The notes: generated by a model not told the origin, from the sequence alone. A stretch of 64,000 nucleotides of DNA from Hydrogenophilales bacterium (GCA_016235775.1 JACRIU010000044.1:1-64000), one strand, 5' to 3'. Positions 43,789-52,763 are shown, counted from the stretch's first letter. Made by a program: numbers and translations.

Positions 43789-45357
43789 CTAGTGTCTGAA
43801 ATGCCGCATGCCCGTAAACACCATCGCCATGCCATGTTCGTCCGCCGCCGCGATCACGTCTTCGTCGCGCAGGCTGCCGCCGGGTTGAATCACGGCTTTG
43901 ACACCCGCCGCGGCGGCTTGGTCGATGCCGTCGCGAAAGGGGAAGAAGGCGTCCGAGGCCATGACCGAGCCGGCGACGGTAAGACCCGCGTGCTCGGCTT
44001 TGATGCCGGCAATGCGCGCGGAATTGATGCGGCTCATTTGGCCGGCGCCGACGCCGATGGTCATTTTGTCCTTGGCGTAGATGATGGCGTTCGATTTAAC
44101 GAACTTGGCCACGCGCCAGGCGAACAGCAGATCCGACATTTCTGCGTCGGTCGGCGCGCGCTTCGACACCACCTTCAATTCGTCGTACAACGCCAAGTCG
44201 GCCTCTTGCACCAGCAAGCCGCCGTTGACCTTTTTGAAATCCAGGCGTGGCGCCGGCTCTGCGGGCCAGGCGCCGCACTCCAGCAAGCGCACATTCTTTT
44301 TCGCCGCCGCCACTTCCACCGCCGCTGCGCTTACTTTTGGCGCGATGATCACTTCCACGAATTGCTTCTCGACAATGGCTTGCGCGGTATCGGCATCCAA
44401 TTCGCGGTTAAACGCGATGATGCCGCCGAAAGCGGATTCGGGATCGGTCTGGTAGGCGCGGCTATACGCCTCCAACAGGGTCTCGCCATGCGCCACGCCG
44501 CAGGGGTTGGCGTGCTTGACGATGACACAGGCGGGGCGATCATTGAATTGCTTGATGCATTCCAAGGCGGCGTCCGCATCGGCGATGTTGTTGTAGGAGA
44601 GTTCTTTGCCTTGCAACTGGCGCGCGGTGGCGATGGAGGCTTCCCGCTCCGCCGAGGTGGTGTAGAACACCGCGTTTTGATGCGGGTTCTCGCCGTAGCG
44701 CAATTCTTGCGCTTGGGTGAAATTGAGATTGAGCTTTTTCGGAAAGCCCTCTTGCCGCCCGCGCGAATCGATCGAGGTCAGATAATTGCTGATGGTGGAA
44801 TCGTATTCGGCGGTATGCGAGAACGCCTTCTGCGCCAGGCTGAAACAGGTATCGCCGCCGATCAGGCCGCCGGTCATGTCCATTTCCGACAGCAGTGGTT
44901 TGTAATCCGCCGGGTCGGTGACCACGGCGACATGCGCGTAATTCTTCGCTGCTGCGCGCACCATGGTCGGGCCGCCGATGTCGATATTTTCAATCGCATC
45001 GTTGAGCGTGAAATTGGGGCGGGCGATGGTCGCCGCGAATGGGTACAGATTCACCACCACCATATCGATCGGGGGGATGTTCGCGTTTTGCATGGCTTGC
45101 ACATGACTGGGGTCATCGCGCCGGCCGAGAATGCCGCCATGCACTTTTGGATGCAGGGTCTTCACGCGGCCGTCGAGCATTTCGGGAAAGCCGGTGTAAT
45201 CGCCGACTTCGGTCACCGCGATGCCGTTATCGGCCAGCAGTTTGGCGGTGCCGCCGGTGGAGAGAATTTCCACATTGTATTTTTTCAACCCCCGGGCGAA
45301 GTCGAGGATGCCTTGCTTGTCGGAAACACTGAGTAGCGCGCGCTTAATGATGGCCAT
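43789..45357 (-). CDS. purH: Bifunctional AICAR transformylase / IMP cyclohydrolase
   Basis: The 522-residue enzyme starts at the ATG at 45,357. The N-terminal cyclohydrolase domain has '[18 protein letters not shown]', '[14 protein letters not shown]' and '[16 protein letters not shown]'. The transformylase domain has '[14 protein letters not shown]', '[10 protein letters not shown]' and a late '[13 protein letters not shown]'. It performs the last two steps of IMP synthesis. It follows fis by 14 nt, a conserved betaproteobacterial order. Confidence 0.98.
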   Translation of the reverse strand: MAIIKRALLSVSDKQGILDFARGLKKYNVEILSTGGTAKLLADNGIAVTEVGDYTGFPEMLDGRVKTLHPKVHGGILGRRDDPSHVQAMQNANIPPIDMVVVNLYPFAATIARPNFTLNDAIENIDIGGPTMVRAAAKNYAHVAVVTDPADYKPLLSEMDMTGGLIGGDTCFSLAQKAFSHTAEYDSTISNYLTSIDSRGRQEGFPKKLNLNFTQAQELRYGENPHQNAVFYTTSAEREASIATARQLQGKELSYNNIADADAALECIKQFNDRPACVIVKHANPCGVAHGETLLEAYSRAYQTDPESAFGGIIAFNRELDADTAQAIVEKQFVEVIIAPKVSAAAVEVAAAKKNVRLLECGAWPAEPAPRLDFKKVNGGLLVQEADLALYDELKVVSKRAPTDAEMSDLLFAWRVAKFVKSNAIIYAKDKMTIGVGAGQMSRINSARIAGIKAEHAGLTVAGSVMASDAFFPFRDGIDQAAAAGVKAVIQPGGSLRDEDVIAAADEHGMAMVFTGMRHFRH

Positions 45358-45371
45358 GATGATTTCGTTGT

Positions 45372-45611
45372 TTATTTGATTTTGTATTGCTGCATTTTCT
45401 TGCGCAGCGTGTTGCGGTTGATGCCGAGCAATTCCGAGGCGCGGGTTTGGTTGCCTTCGGTGTGGTAGAGCACGGTTTCGATCAGCGGCCGCTCCACGCA
45501 CGCCAGCACCATGTCGTACACGGTGCCCGGCTTTTCCCCATCGAGATGCTTGAAATAGTCCTGCACGGCTTTGCGCACGCAAGCCGAGAGTTCATTGTCT
45601 TTCTGTGCCAT
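45372..45611 (-). CDS. fis: Fis-family nucleoid/transcription regulator
   Basis: The 79-residue protein matches Fis, with a C-terminal helix-turn-helix '[36 protein letters not shown]'. The N-terminal beta-hairpin arm is shortened compared with E. coli Fis (98 residues), as usual in betaproteobacteria. The dusB-fis pair upstream of purH is conserved. Confidence 0.96.
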   Translation of the reverse strand: MAQKDNELSACVRKAVQDYFKHLDGEKPGTVYDMVLACVERPLIETVLYHTEGNQTRASELLGINRNTLRKKMQQYKIK

Positions 45612-45671
45612 CCTGCCGTCCCTGTTCTGCTGTGATGATGCGCCGCGCCCGCTCCCTGCCGGGTCTTGTTT

Positions 45672-46688
45672 TTATGCGGCGAGTTCTGTTGCCTGCGATT
45701 CGTATGTCAAGCGCGGCGCGTGATCCAAAAGCTGTGCGAAAAAAACATTCACCGCGTCGAGTTGCTGCTGCGTCGATTCCAGTTGATTCATGCGGTGGCG
45801 AAAGCTGGCCGAGCCGGTGAGCCCCTTGGTGTACCAGGAAATGTGTTTGCGCGCCATGCGCACGCCGCTGTATTCGCCGTAGAAGGCATGCAAATCGGCC
45901 AAGTGGTCCACCAGCACGCGATGGATTTCGGCGACTTCCGGCTCCGGTAATTTCTCGCCCGTGGCCAGATAGTGCGCGATCTCGCGGAAAATCCACGGCC
46001 GGCCTTGTGCCGCGCGGCCGATCATCACCGCATCGGCGCGGGTGTGTTCCAACACGAATTTCGCCTTCTCCGGCGTGGTGATATCGCCGTTGGCGATAAT
46101 CGGGATGCGCGCGCTCGCTTTGATCGCGGCGATGGTGTCGTATTCCGCCTCGCCCGAGTAACCGCACGCACGGGTGCGGCCATGAATCGCCAGCGCCTGG
46201 ATGCCGGCATCCTGCGCCAGCTTGAGAATGGTCAGCGCGTTTTTGTGTTCGCGGTCCCAGCCGGTGCGAATCTTCAGCGTCACCGGCACCTTCACCGCTT
46301 TGACGACGCTCGCCAGGATTTGCGCCACCAGCGGCTCGTTCTGCAACAGCGCGGAACCGGCCATCACATTGCAAATCTTCTTCGCCGGGCAGCCCATATT
46401 GATGTCGATGATCTGCGCGCCGTTGTCAGCGTTGTACTTGGTCGCCTCGGCCATCATCTGCGGGTCGGCGCCGGCGATCTGCACGGAAATCGGATCGGCT
46501 TCGCCCGCATGATTGGCGCGGCGCTGCGTCTTGGCCGAACCCCACAGCAAGGAATTGCTCGCCACCATCTCCGACACCGCCATGCCCGCGCCCATTCGCT
46601 TGCACAATTGGCGGAATGGCCGGTCGGTCACGCCCGCCATGGGCGCGACGATCAGATTGTTCTTCAGGGTGTAGGGGCCGATTTGCAC
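45672..46688 (-). CDS. dusB: tRNA-dihydrouridine synthase B
   Basis: The 338-residue FMN-dependent TIM-barrel enzyme starts at GTG 46,688. 'LKNNLIVAPMAGVTDRPFR', 'GAQIIDINMGCPAKKICN' with the active-site Cys, 'HGRTRACGYSG' and 'IIANGDITTPEKA' identify DusB. It reduces uridine in the tRNA D-loop. It is the first gene of the dusB-fis-purH run and is divergent from the CnoX-like gene. Confidence 0.97.
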   Translation of the reverse strand: MQIGPYTLKNNLIVAPMAGVTDRPFRQLCKRMGAGMAVSEMVASNSLLWGSAKTQRRANHAGEADPISVQIAGADPQMMAEATKYNADNGAQIIDINMGCPAKKICNVMAGSALLQNEPLVAQILASVVKAVKVPVTLKIRTGWDREHKNALTILKLAQDAGIQALAIHGRTRACGYSGEAEYDTIAAIKASARIPIIANGDITTPEKAKFVLEHTRADAVMIGRAAQGRPWIFREIAHYLATGEKLPEPEVAEIHRVLVDHLADLHAFYGEYSGVRMARKHISWYTKGLTGSASFRHRMNQLESTQQQLDAVNVFFAQLLDHAPRLTYESQATELAA

Positions 46689-46866
46689 TTGGATTACGGA
46701 TGCCGGAGAAAAGGCTGCTTATTTTATACGCAATTGGGCGCGCGGCAAAATACTACGGAAAAATATTCCTGATGCGCTGTAATGCGCGTTGGGGGGACGG
46801 CCTCCCTCTTGTTAGTGGTAGGCTTGCATCTCCCGAACGCTCTCGCTATTTCCGATTGAACCGAAC

Positions 46867-47730
46867 ATGCCCTCCTCCCCCTTCGTATTAGAAGCCAGCC
46901 GCGAAAACTTCAACCAACTGGTTTTGGGCAACTCGGACAAAGGCCCGGTCATGGTGCATTTCTGGACGCCCAAGGCCGGCCCGTGCATGCTGCTCAATCC
47001 GCGCCTGATCAAGCTCGTCACCGAATACGGCGGCAAATGCCTGTTTGTGCTGGCCAATACCGGCGAGCTGGGCCAAGTCGCGCACCAGTACGGCGTCACC
47101 AGCGTGCCCACGGTGAAGTTTTTTCGCCATGGCAAGGTGGTGCATACCATCCACGGCGCTGAGCCGGATGCCGTATTCCATAAAGTGTTGGAACGTTTTA
47201 TTGCGCGCGATGTGGATGTGGCGCATGTGCGCGCGCTGGAGGCACAACGGCGCGGCGATTTCCAAGCGGCGCGCATGCAGCTGGTGGATGCGGCGCTAGC
47301 CGACCCCGCCAACCCGCGCATCCCCGCCGACCTCGCCAAGCTGCTGATGAGCCAAGGCGAGTATCGCCCCGCCCACGACCTGCTTAAGGCGCTGCCCATC
47401 GCCCTGCGCGATGATGCCGAAATCAGCCGCCTGCTCACCCATCTTGACTTCATCCTCGCCGCGCAAGATGCCCCGCCCAGCGCCGAACTGACGCAGCGCA
47501 TCGAAGCCTGCCCGGATGACTTGGAGGCGCGCTACCAGCTTGCCGCCGTGCAACTGGTATCGGATGAATTGGAGCAAGCCATGACGCAACTACTGGAAAT
47601 CGCCCAACGCGAACGCGGATTCCGCAATGACATCGGACGGCGCGGGCTGGTGGCTTTATTCGATATGCTGGGCACGGAACATCCTCTCACCAAGCACTAT
47701 CGTCCCCTGCTGGTTAGTGCGCTGAATTAG
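46867..47730 (+). CDS. CnoX/YbbN-like thioredoxin-TPR chaperone
   Basis: The 287-residue cytosolic protein has an N-terminal thioredoxin fold (residues ~1-110) and a C-terminal TPR-like helical region. The active-site position reads 'WTPKAGPCM', so only one Cys remains (A-G-P-C). This resembles E. coli CnoX (YbbN), which has S-x-x-C and acts as a holdase in bleach stress rather than as a redox thioredoxin. Length (E. coli 284) and layout agree. Confidence 0.88.
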   Translation: MPSSPFVLEASRENFNQLVLGNSDKGPVMVHFWTPKAGPCMLLNPRLIKLVTEYGGKCLFVLANTGELGQVAHQYGVTSVPTVKFFRHGKVVHTIHGAEPDAVFHKVLERFIARDVDVAHVRALEAQRRGDFQAARMQLVDAALADPANPRIPADLAKLLMSQGEYRPAHDLLKALPIALRDDAEISRLLTHLDFILAAQDAPPSAELTQRIEACPDDLEARYQLAAVQLVSDELEQAMTQLLEIAQRERGFRNDIGRRGLVALFDMLGTEHPLTKHYRPLLVSALN

Positions 47731-47760
47731 GGTGGGCGCTTGAGGAAAGAATATCGCCGC

Positions 47761-49005
47761 TCAGTCCGGCAGCGCGATCTGGTTGCCGGTGCTGAACTGG
47801 TAGTCGCGGAAGATGTGTTCAGCGCTGAGCAATTGGTAGCTGCCGTCCGGCGCGCGGCGCGTGGTGTCCTTGAGGCGGTAGGCGTAGTGGCCGCAGGTCC
47901 AGATGTCGTAGTTGCGCATGTGGGTGCACAGACAGGTCTTGTCCTTGACCGAGATTTTCTTCGCCTTCGGGTGCCGCGCGACCTCGCGGTTGTAGGACTC
48001 GATGTAGGCGCAATTGCCGGTGGCGTCGAGCAGGTAGCCGTAGGCCTCGCAGTTCGGGCGGATGCCGGCGCCGATGCCGGGGCTGCCCTTGAGCATGCGC
48101 ATCGGATAGCCGGTGGGCGAGATGGTGTTGACCTCGATCTCGTCCTCGCTCGCCTTGAAGTATTCCTGCTTCACCTTGTCCGGCAGGCCGCACTCGCGCG
48201 CGACGGTGAAGCGCGTCGCCACCTGCACGGCGGCGGCGCCATGTTCGAGGAACCAGGCGGCGTCGCCGCCGGTGAAGATGCCGCCGGCCGGGATGACCGG
48301 GATATCCAGTTGCTCGGTCTTCAGGTACTGCTGAATTTCGGCGACGATCACGCGCAGGTCGTACTGCGCCCAGTCCAGGCCGAAGCCAAGGTGGCCGCCG
48401 GCGAGCGGCCCTTCCACCACGATGAAATCCGGCAGCCGTTTGAGTTTGGCGTTCTTGCGCAGGAACAGCGCCAGAGCGCGCTGTGACGAGACGATGATGC
48501 CGAGCTTGGCGTCGCGAAAGCGCGGGTGATCCTCGATCAGCGCGAACGAGCCGAGGTGCAGGCCGGCGCTGAGGGTGATGCCGTCGATGCCAGCGTCGAG
48601 CGCGGCGGACAGGCGCATGCGCAGCGTCTCGCGCGGCGCATTCATGGTGAGCTTTTCCATGACGTTGATGAAGATCATGCCCTCGCCGCGCTTGGCCTGC
48701 ATGGCGCGGCCCACATGGTTGCGCGTCGCCTCCTCCAGCGCCGCGAGGTTGAAGTGCACGGACGACTTGTCGCTGCTCGCGACGTTGGCCTTGTACTGCT
48801 TGAGCTTCGCGCTGACAAACTTCGTGTCGAAACGCCGGTCCGAGACCGCCTGCACCATGGCGTCGGAAATGTGGCCGATGCCGCCGAGGCGCGCAGCCTC
48901 AAGCGCCAGTTCAGCCGTCGAAATGTCCACCCCCATGCCGCCAACAATGATCGGCACCAGCTCCTGTTTGCCGAATCGCAAGCGGAAATCGTCAACGCGT
49001 TTCAT
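47761..49005 (-). CDS. Nitronate monooxygenase/2-nitropropane dioxygenase-like flavoprotein
   Basis: The 414-residue protein starts at the ATG at 49,005 with an AAGGA ribosome-binding site. It is an NPD-type TIM barrel: 'VPIIVGGMGVDISTAELALEAARLGGIGHIS' at the N terminus, 'VVEGPLAGGHLGFG' and 'IPVIPAGGIFTGGDAAWFLEHGAAAVQVATRF' binding FMN. A ~90-residue C-terminal extension contains several Cys ('NCAYIESY', 'TCLCTHM', 'WTCGHY') and may bind a metal or cluster. The physiological substrate is unknown; family members oxidise nitronates or reduce enoyl groups. Confidence 0.85.
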   Translation of the reverse strand: MKRVDDFRLRFGKQELVPIIVGGMGVDISTAELALEAARLGGIGHISDAMVQAVSDRRFDTKFVSAKLKQYKANVASSDKSSVHFNLAALEEATRNHVGRAMQAKRGEGMIFINVMEKLTMNAPRETLRMRLSAALDAGIDGITLSAGLHLGSFALIEDHPRFRDAKLGIIVSSQRALALFLRKNAKLKRLPDFIVVEGPLAGGHLGFGLDWAQYDLRVIVAEIQQYLKTEQLDIPVIPAGGIFTGGDAAWFLEHGAAAVQVATRFTVARECGLPDKVKQEYFKASEDEIEVNTISPTGYPMRMLKGSPGIGAGIRPNCEAYGYLLDATGNCAYIESYNREVARHPKAKKISVKDKTCLCTHMRNYDIWTCGHYAYRLKDTTRRAPDGSYQLLSAEHIFRDYQFSTGNQIALPD

Positions 49006-49136
49006 GTGAATCCTTCTAGATTTGCGGATGGCGCAACATTTTGCCGCGCCGATGCGAATTGTACCCATATCGCGCGCGGATGGCTCTCGGGGGGACGCCG
49101 AAGACATGGGGACACACTCGATTTATCCAGGAAGCA

Positions 49137-49227
49137 TTAATGCGCCCGCTCCCAATTCGGCCCCACGCCCCCACTCACTTCCAGCGGCGCCACGCCGGTC
49201 ATGAGGCGCGGCAACTCGGCGTTGATG
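49137..49227 (-). pseudogene. Duplicated polA 3'-end fragment (left boundary of the accessory island)
   Basis: These 91 bp align with the true polA 3' end (53,950-54,052) with nine mismatches and one in-frame 12-nt gap. The minus strand translates to A-E-L-P-R-L-M-T-G-V-A-P-L-E-V and ends G-V-G-P-N-W-E-R-A-H-stop, as polA does. The two copies are direct repeats bracketing ~4.7 kb. No other polA sequence is seen here. The rest of 49,006-49,546 is AT-rich leader DNA with the Fic operators and no other gene. Confidence 0.88.
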
Positions 49228-49340
49228 GCACCGGAAACCGAATTTCTCCGATTGGTGATGGGGAAATAGCGGTGATGCATGAATGCCGTTTAAAAACCAT
49301 CAAGACTTGATTAGCCGATAACAAAGCTGGGGGCCCGTAC

Positions 49341-49543
49341 TATCAATCAAGCGATTTTCTGATAGCCCTGGCACAAAATCAACGCATTAAAATCCAAGAA
49401 CAAAGTTTATATTATTTATTTACAAACAGTTACATACATCCATGGCCGGGTCGCCAAGCAGCGAAGTATCAATATTTAAGTTTTTGATAGATAAAAACGG
49501 GGCGGTAGTCTAAAATGAAATATCAATTTTACGTAAGTTGATA
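49341..49543 (+). promoter_or_regulatory. Three palindromic operator sites upstream of the Fic gene
   Basis: TATCAA-N11-TTGATA occurs exactly at 49,467-49,489 and 49,521-49,543, and a variant TATCAA-N12-CTGATA at 49,341-49,364. The last site ends 3 nt before the Fic ATG at 49,547 and would cover its ribosome-binding region. The repeated spacing indicates a dimeric regulator. The C-terminal winged helix of the Fic protein itself is a candidate (inference). Confidence 0.75.
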
Positions 49544-49546
49544 GTT

Positions 49547-50920
49547 ATGAAAATACCAGAATCCCCGCCATCTCTCCCCGCCTTGCTCTCAAACATTAAG
49601 CCCGAGCGTTTCGCCACGCTTGTGCAGGAGCGGGGGCGATATGAGGCGGATTTGCGCTATCTACATTGGGATGAGTTACGCCATCGCCCCACGCCTGCGC
49701 CTGGCGTTAGCCACGAAGAGTGGTGGCTCATGCTGAAGCTTGGCCGGCAAAACCAGGCTCGCTTGCTCCCGCTACGCGACAAACTCGGCCGAGCCTTCAG
49801 TTATGTGCTGGCCGAGCCCATCCTGAAGTCCTTGCGCCATATCGATCGCTACGCGGGAGGAACAGACACCCCGGGCAACCCAAGCATCGACACTAGTATC
49901 GACATGGGTGAGCGCGACCGCTATCTATTCAATCAGATCATGGAAGAAGCCATTACTTCCAGCCAACTGGAGGGCGCTTCCACCACCCGCCGGGTCGCCG
50001 AGGAAATGTTGCGTAGTGGGCGCGACCCACGGGATATTTCCGAGCGCATGATCCACAACAATTTCGCCGCCATGCGCCACGTCCGCACCATCACCGGCAC
50101 GCCCCTAACACCGGAGGCGTTATGCGCCGTTCACAAAATCGCCACCCAAGGCACGCTGAACAATCCAGCGGAGGAAGGCGCGTTCCGCCTCGATGACGAA
50201 GTGCGCGTGGCGGATGATCGCGGCACGCTATTGCACGTGCCGCCCAAGGCCTCGGAGCTGACTGATCGCATGCAAACTCTTTGCGATTTCGCCAACCAGA
50301 CCGAAGACGACGAACCCTATTGCCACCCGGTGATTCGCGCCACGCTGCTGCACTTCATGCTCGGCTACAACCACCCTTTTTCCGACGGCAACGGCCGCAC
50401 GGCGCGCGCATTGTTTTATTGGTCCATGGTGCGCCAGGGCTATCACCTGATGGAGTATGTATCGATCTCTGAAATTTTGCGCAAAGCCCCAAGTCAATAT
50501 ATGCGGGCGTATCTGCATACCGAAACCGATGCCGGCGACGCTACCTATTTCATTCTCTTCCACCTGCGGGTCATCGAAGATGCGCTGAAGTCACTGCGCG
50601 TTTATCTGGCCCACAAAAACACCGAGTTGCAGCAAATCAAATCGCTCCTCGGTACTTTCAGGGATCGGGAAAAAATCAATCTGCGCCAGCTCGCCCTGCT
50701 GAACGGTGCGCTGAAAGGCCGCAGCGAGCCGTACACCATCGAGAGCCATCAACGCTCGCACAATGTGGCCTACGCCACCGCGCGTCAGGATTTGATGCAC
50801 CTGACCCGCTTGGGTCTGTTAACTGAGCAAAGAAAAGGACGGGCGTTCGAGTATTTCGCGCCGCAGGATTTGAAAAACATCATTGGTGAATTGGCAAAGA
50901 ATAGTGCAGACAATGCGTGA
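49547..50920 (+). CDS. Canonical Fic family AMP-transferase with C-terminal wHTH
   Basis: The 457-residue protein has the complete Fic motif H276-P-F-S-D-G-N-G-R-T-A-R287. The inhibitory-helix motif is S138-x3-E142-G143, so it is an intramolecularly inhibited class. A C-terminal winged-helix segment ('YTIESHQRSHNVAYATARQDLMHLTRLGLL') follows. Fic enzymes transfer AMP (sometimes other groups) onto Ser/Thr/Tyr of target proteins. The gene is on the plus strand within the accessory island, opposite to the cassette genes. Start ATG 49,547 is chosen over a TTG 9 nt upstream because the operator ends between them. Confidence 0.93.
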   Translation: MKIPESPPSLPALLSNIKPERFATLVQERGRYEADLRYLHWDELRHRPTPAPGVSHEEWWLMLKLGRQNQARLLPLRDKLGRAFSYVLAEPILKSLRHIDRYAGGTDTPGNPSIDTSIDMGERDRYLFNQIMEEAITSSQLEGASTTRRVAEEMLRSGRDPRDISERMIHNNFAAMRHVRTITGTPLTPEALCAVHKIATQGTLNNPAEEGAFRLDDEVRVADDRGTLLHVPPKASELTDRMQTLCDFANQTEDDEPYCHPVIRATLLHFMLGYNHPFSDGNGRTARALFYWSMVRQGYHLMEYVSISEILRKAPSQYMRAYLHTETDAGDATYFILFHLRVIEDALKSLRVYLAHKNTELQQIKSLLGTFRDREKINLRQLALLNGALKGRSEPYTIESHQRSHNVAYATARQDLMHLTRLGLLTEQRKGRAFEYFAPQDLKNIIGELAKNSADNA

Positions 50921-51046
50921 GCCGGCAGAACAAGAAGTGGCATAAAAGGCGCGGGGACAGTTCCTGCCCCTTTCAACACGCCACGCCAGAACAGGGCATG
51001 CGCGTTTTAAAGGAGATCAAGGCAATAAATCTAAGAAAATTGTAAA

Positions 51047-51060
51047 TTGTATTAATACAA
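51047..51060. repeat. Perfect 14-bp palindrome beyond the last cassette
   Basis: TTGTATTAATACAA is fully self-complementary and is followed by GATGTGACCC. The surrounding 50,921-51,106 has no convincing gene; a 26-codon minus-strand frame from ATG 51,097 may be a truncated fourth cassette gene. Confidence 0.45.
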
Positions 51061-51106
51061 GATGTGACCCTGGCATCATGTGCTCAGGAATCACCATGGT
51101 ATAGCC

Positions 51107-51196
51107 GCCCAACGCCGCGTTGAGCCGCGCGGGGCACGAACATGACAGGAAACGGTGCGCTGTCTCACCGCGTCGGCCTCGAACGCGAAGTTATAC
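51107..51196 (-). other. attC site of cassette 3
   Basis: On the minus strand the site opens with R'' GTATAAC and closes with R' GTTGGGC, a perfect GTTRRRY core. The 90-bp interior is GC-rich and largely self-complementary (for example CGCGGC/GCCGCG). The TAA stop of the cassette gene lies within R'', as is common in gene cassettes. Confidence 0.82.
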
Positions 51197-51538
51197 GTTA
51201 CGCTTGTCTTCAAAAAACTTTATTCCCTTTGACATTAAATAGCGCGTAAGAAAGATAAACACCAAAATTACAATTCCGAAATACGTATACCGAGCCTCGC
51301 GAGTTGATAAGAGCCGACCCAGAGTCGTAGAGGGGGCAAAGATACGGATGGCGAGTCCACCGAGGGCGACAACAAAAAAGACTGCCGAGTACAAATAACC
51401 AAACATCGTAGGCCGATACCTCCCCTGATTGTTGGGTTGCCCCGAAGCTTGATTCCTACGCCAGGGCCTAAGCAAAACAAAGAACAGAAGCGCTAAGGCC
51501 ACTACTAGAATGGGGGAAACTGAGTTCTCTGTGTTCAT
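51191..51538 (-). CDS. Integron cassette 3: small membrane protein
   Basis: The 115-residue protein has three hydrophobic helices (about residues 7-24, 47-66 and 86-104) and a charged cytoplasmic loop 'RPWRRNQASGQPNNQGRYRP'. I recognise no family. It is bounded by core sites GTTATAC upstream (51,554-51,548) and its own attC downstream, so it is a complete cassette. It has little leader and no ribosome-binding site. AT content is higher than in core genes. Confidence 0.75.
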   Translation of the reverse strand: MNTENSVSPILVVALALLFFVLLRPWRRNQASGQPNNQGRYRPTMFGYLYSAVFFVVALGGLAIRIFAPSTTLGRLLSTREARYTYFGIVILVFIFLTRYLMSKGIKFFEDKRNV

Positions 51539-51547
51539 TTTTGTAAC

Positions 51548-51613
51548 GTATAACGTGGAAGTGAGCGGCCTGCGCGGCTTTTCGCGCAGGTCCGCTCGAC
51601 TGAAGGGTTATGC
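51548..51613 (-). other. attC site of cassette 2
   Basis: The 66-bp site has R'' GCATAAC and R' GTTATAC. Internal arms GAGCGG-C-CTGCGCG and CGCGCAG-GT-CCGCTC pair around a short loop, with the bulges typical of the folded attC bottom strand. Confidence 0.88.
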
Positions 51614-51623
51614 GTCAGGTGGC

Positions 51624-51968
51624 TCATTGCTGAGAGTCTTTTGGCGGGTAGACGGTCCATGTGGCTAGAAAATCGGGATTCACTACTACCTCACCAGAAC
51701 CTTTCAGTTTGTAGTTTCCAGGAGCAGCGGGCTCAAGATGGGAGAGGTCTGGTGGCACCCAGCGCTCCTCACCAGAGCCACTCAAGCGAAGGATAATGCC
51801 TTCCTCACGGCTGGCGCGAATGATTTCACCGTGAAACTGCTCGACGCCGGTGACTTCCTCATTGTAATTTCGGTGCGTAACACCGACCAGAAGATGTTTG
51901 CCAATAATGGCTTTTGCCTCTTCTTCGTCAAAGCTCGGCTCCCAGTGCTCAGCGGTGTCTTCAGTCAT
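51624..51968 (-). CDS. Integron cassette 2: hypothetical soluble protein
   Basis: The 114-residue acidic protein is predicted mostly beta, with 'KHLLVGVTHRNYNEEVTGVEQFHGEIIRASREEGIILRL', resembling small SH3-like or Sm-like barrels, but no family can be named. The ATG sits 3 nt after the attC1 core site, leaving no room for a ribosome-binding site. Translation must rely on coupling, a leaderless form or attC-linked initiation. Confidence 0.75.
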   Translation of the reverse strand: MTEDTAEHWEPSFDEEEAKAIIGKHLLVGVTHRNYNEEVTGVEQFHGEIIRASREEGIILRLSGSGEERWVPPDLSHLEPAAPGNYKLKGSGEVVVNPDFLATWTVYPPKDSQQ

Positions 51969-51971
51969 GAC

Positions 51972-52034
51972 GCATAACGTAAAATTGAGGGGCGCGCCGC
52001 TTTTGGCGAGTCCCTCTCGAATGCAAGGTTAGGC
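51972..52034 (-). other. attC site of cassette 1
   Basis: The 63-bp site has perfect R'' GCCTAAC and R' GTTATGC. The interior pairs GAGAGGGAC/GGGGCGCGCC-type arms around AAAAGC. It separates cassette genes 1 and 2. Confidence 0.9.
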
Positions 52035-52092
52035 TGGATGCGTGATTGCAATACATGACCTCGTGATTTTCTGTAAACACTTGTGTGTACCG

Positions 52093-52740
52093 TTACCTCA
52101 ACTTTACGCAGAGCGCGCCTGCCCCTGTGACTAGCTTCGTATCAGGATGGTTCTTGAGGCGCTCTACCACCATCTGCGATTCGGCATGCAGTTTGCCGAG
52201 GTCGATTGACCACTTCATGTTGTAGAACTTTCTCTCGCTGGCGATGTAGACCCGAATCGGAAATATCTTCTCACCGGCCAAATGCTCCCAATGTGACACG
52301 ACCATGTTGCTCATTGCGAGCGTGGCCGTCGGATGACCCTTTACCGTGAGTAGTTCGTCCGCCTCGTCCAGGTATTCGTCGAAGTGCTCGAGTGTGTTTC
52401 TGATCTTGATGTTCAGAAGTTCGTCGAGAGCGATGCCACTCAACAATTCGCTTAACACCCTCGCGCGACGTTGACGCATCTGAAAACGGGTCTTGGTCTC
52501 ACCCTTCAGTTGAGATGATTGTGTGCGTACTAGCTTTTTGATGTTCGCGGCATTGGATAGGAGAGCAGCAATCAAGCCGTGAACCTCTTTCGACACTCGC
52601 AGAAAAGTCTCATTGGGCAATAATACAGTGGCGGCGAAGACGTTCTCGCATTGGTCTCTGACGTTATCAGCCAGCGACCAAAGTTCGAGAGCATACATAG
52701 GTGCGAGCAACGAGTGTCGCGGGTTTGCGGGAGCGGTCAT
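52093..52740 (-). CDS. Integron cassette 1: hypothetical protein with HEPN-like motif
   Basis: The 215-residue, mainly helical protein contains R114-N-x3-H119 ('RNTLEH') within a helix. This matches the R-x4-H pattern of HEPN-domain RNases. A C-terminal region is mixed alpha/beta. No close family is recognised. It is the first cassette: the core site GTTAGGC (52,770-52,764) lies 23 nt upstream of its ATG and an attC follows. HEPN proteins are common in toxin and defence systems, so a defence role is possible but rests on one motif. Confidence 0.72.
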   Translation of the reverse strand: MTAPANPRHSLLAPMYALELWSLADNVRDQCENVFAATVLLPNETFLRVSKEVHGLIAALLSNAANIKKLVRTQSSQLKGETKTRFQMRQRRARVLSELLSGIALDELLNIKIRNTLEHFDEYLDEADELLTVKGHPTATLAMSNMVVSHWEHLAGEKIFPIRVYIASERKFYNMKWSIDLGKLHAESQMVVERLKNHPDTKLVTGAGALCVKLR

Positions 52741-52763
52741 TTCATGTCGTAAGGTTGGATGTT

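Noticed and set aside
43792-45336. A 514-codon plus-strand frame opposite purH
   Set aside because: It mirrors purH codon positions, shows no recognisable domain, and starts and stops within the purH gene.
51017-51097. A 26-codon minus-strand frame beyond the third attC (possible fourth cassette)
   Set aside because: Too short, no following attC, and it includes a palindrome; noted only as a possible truncated cassette.
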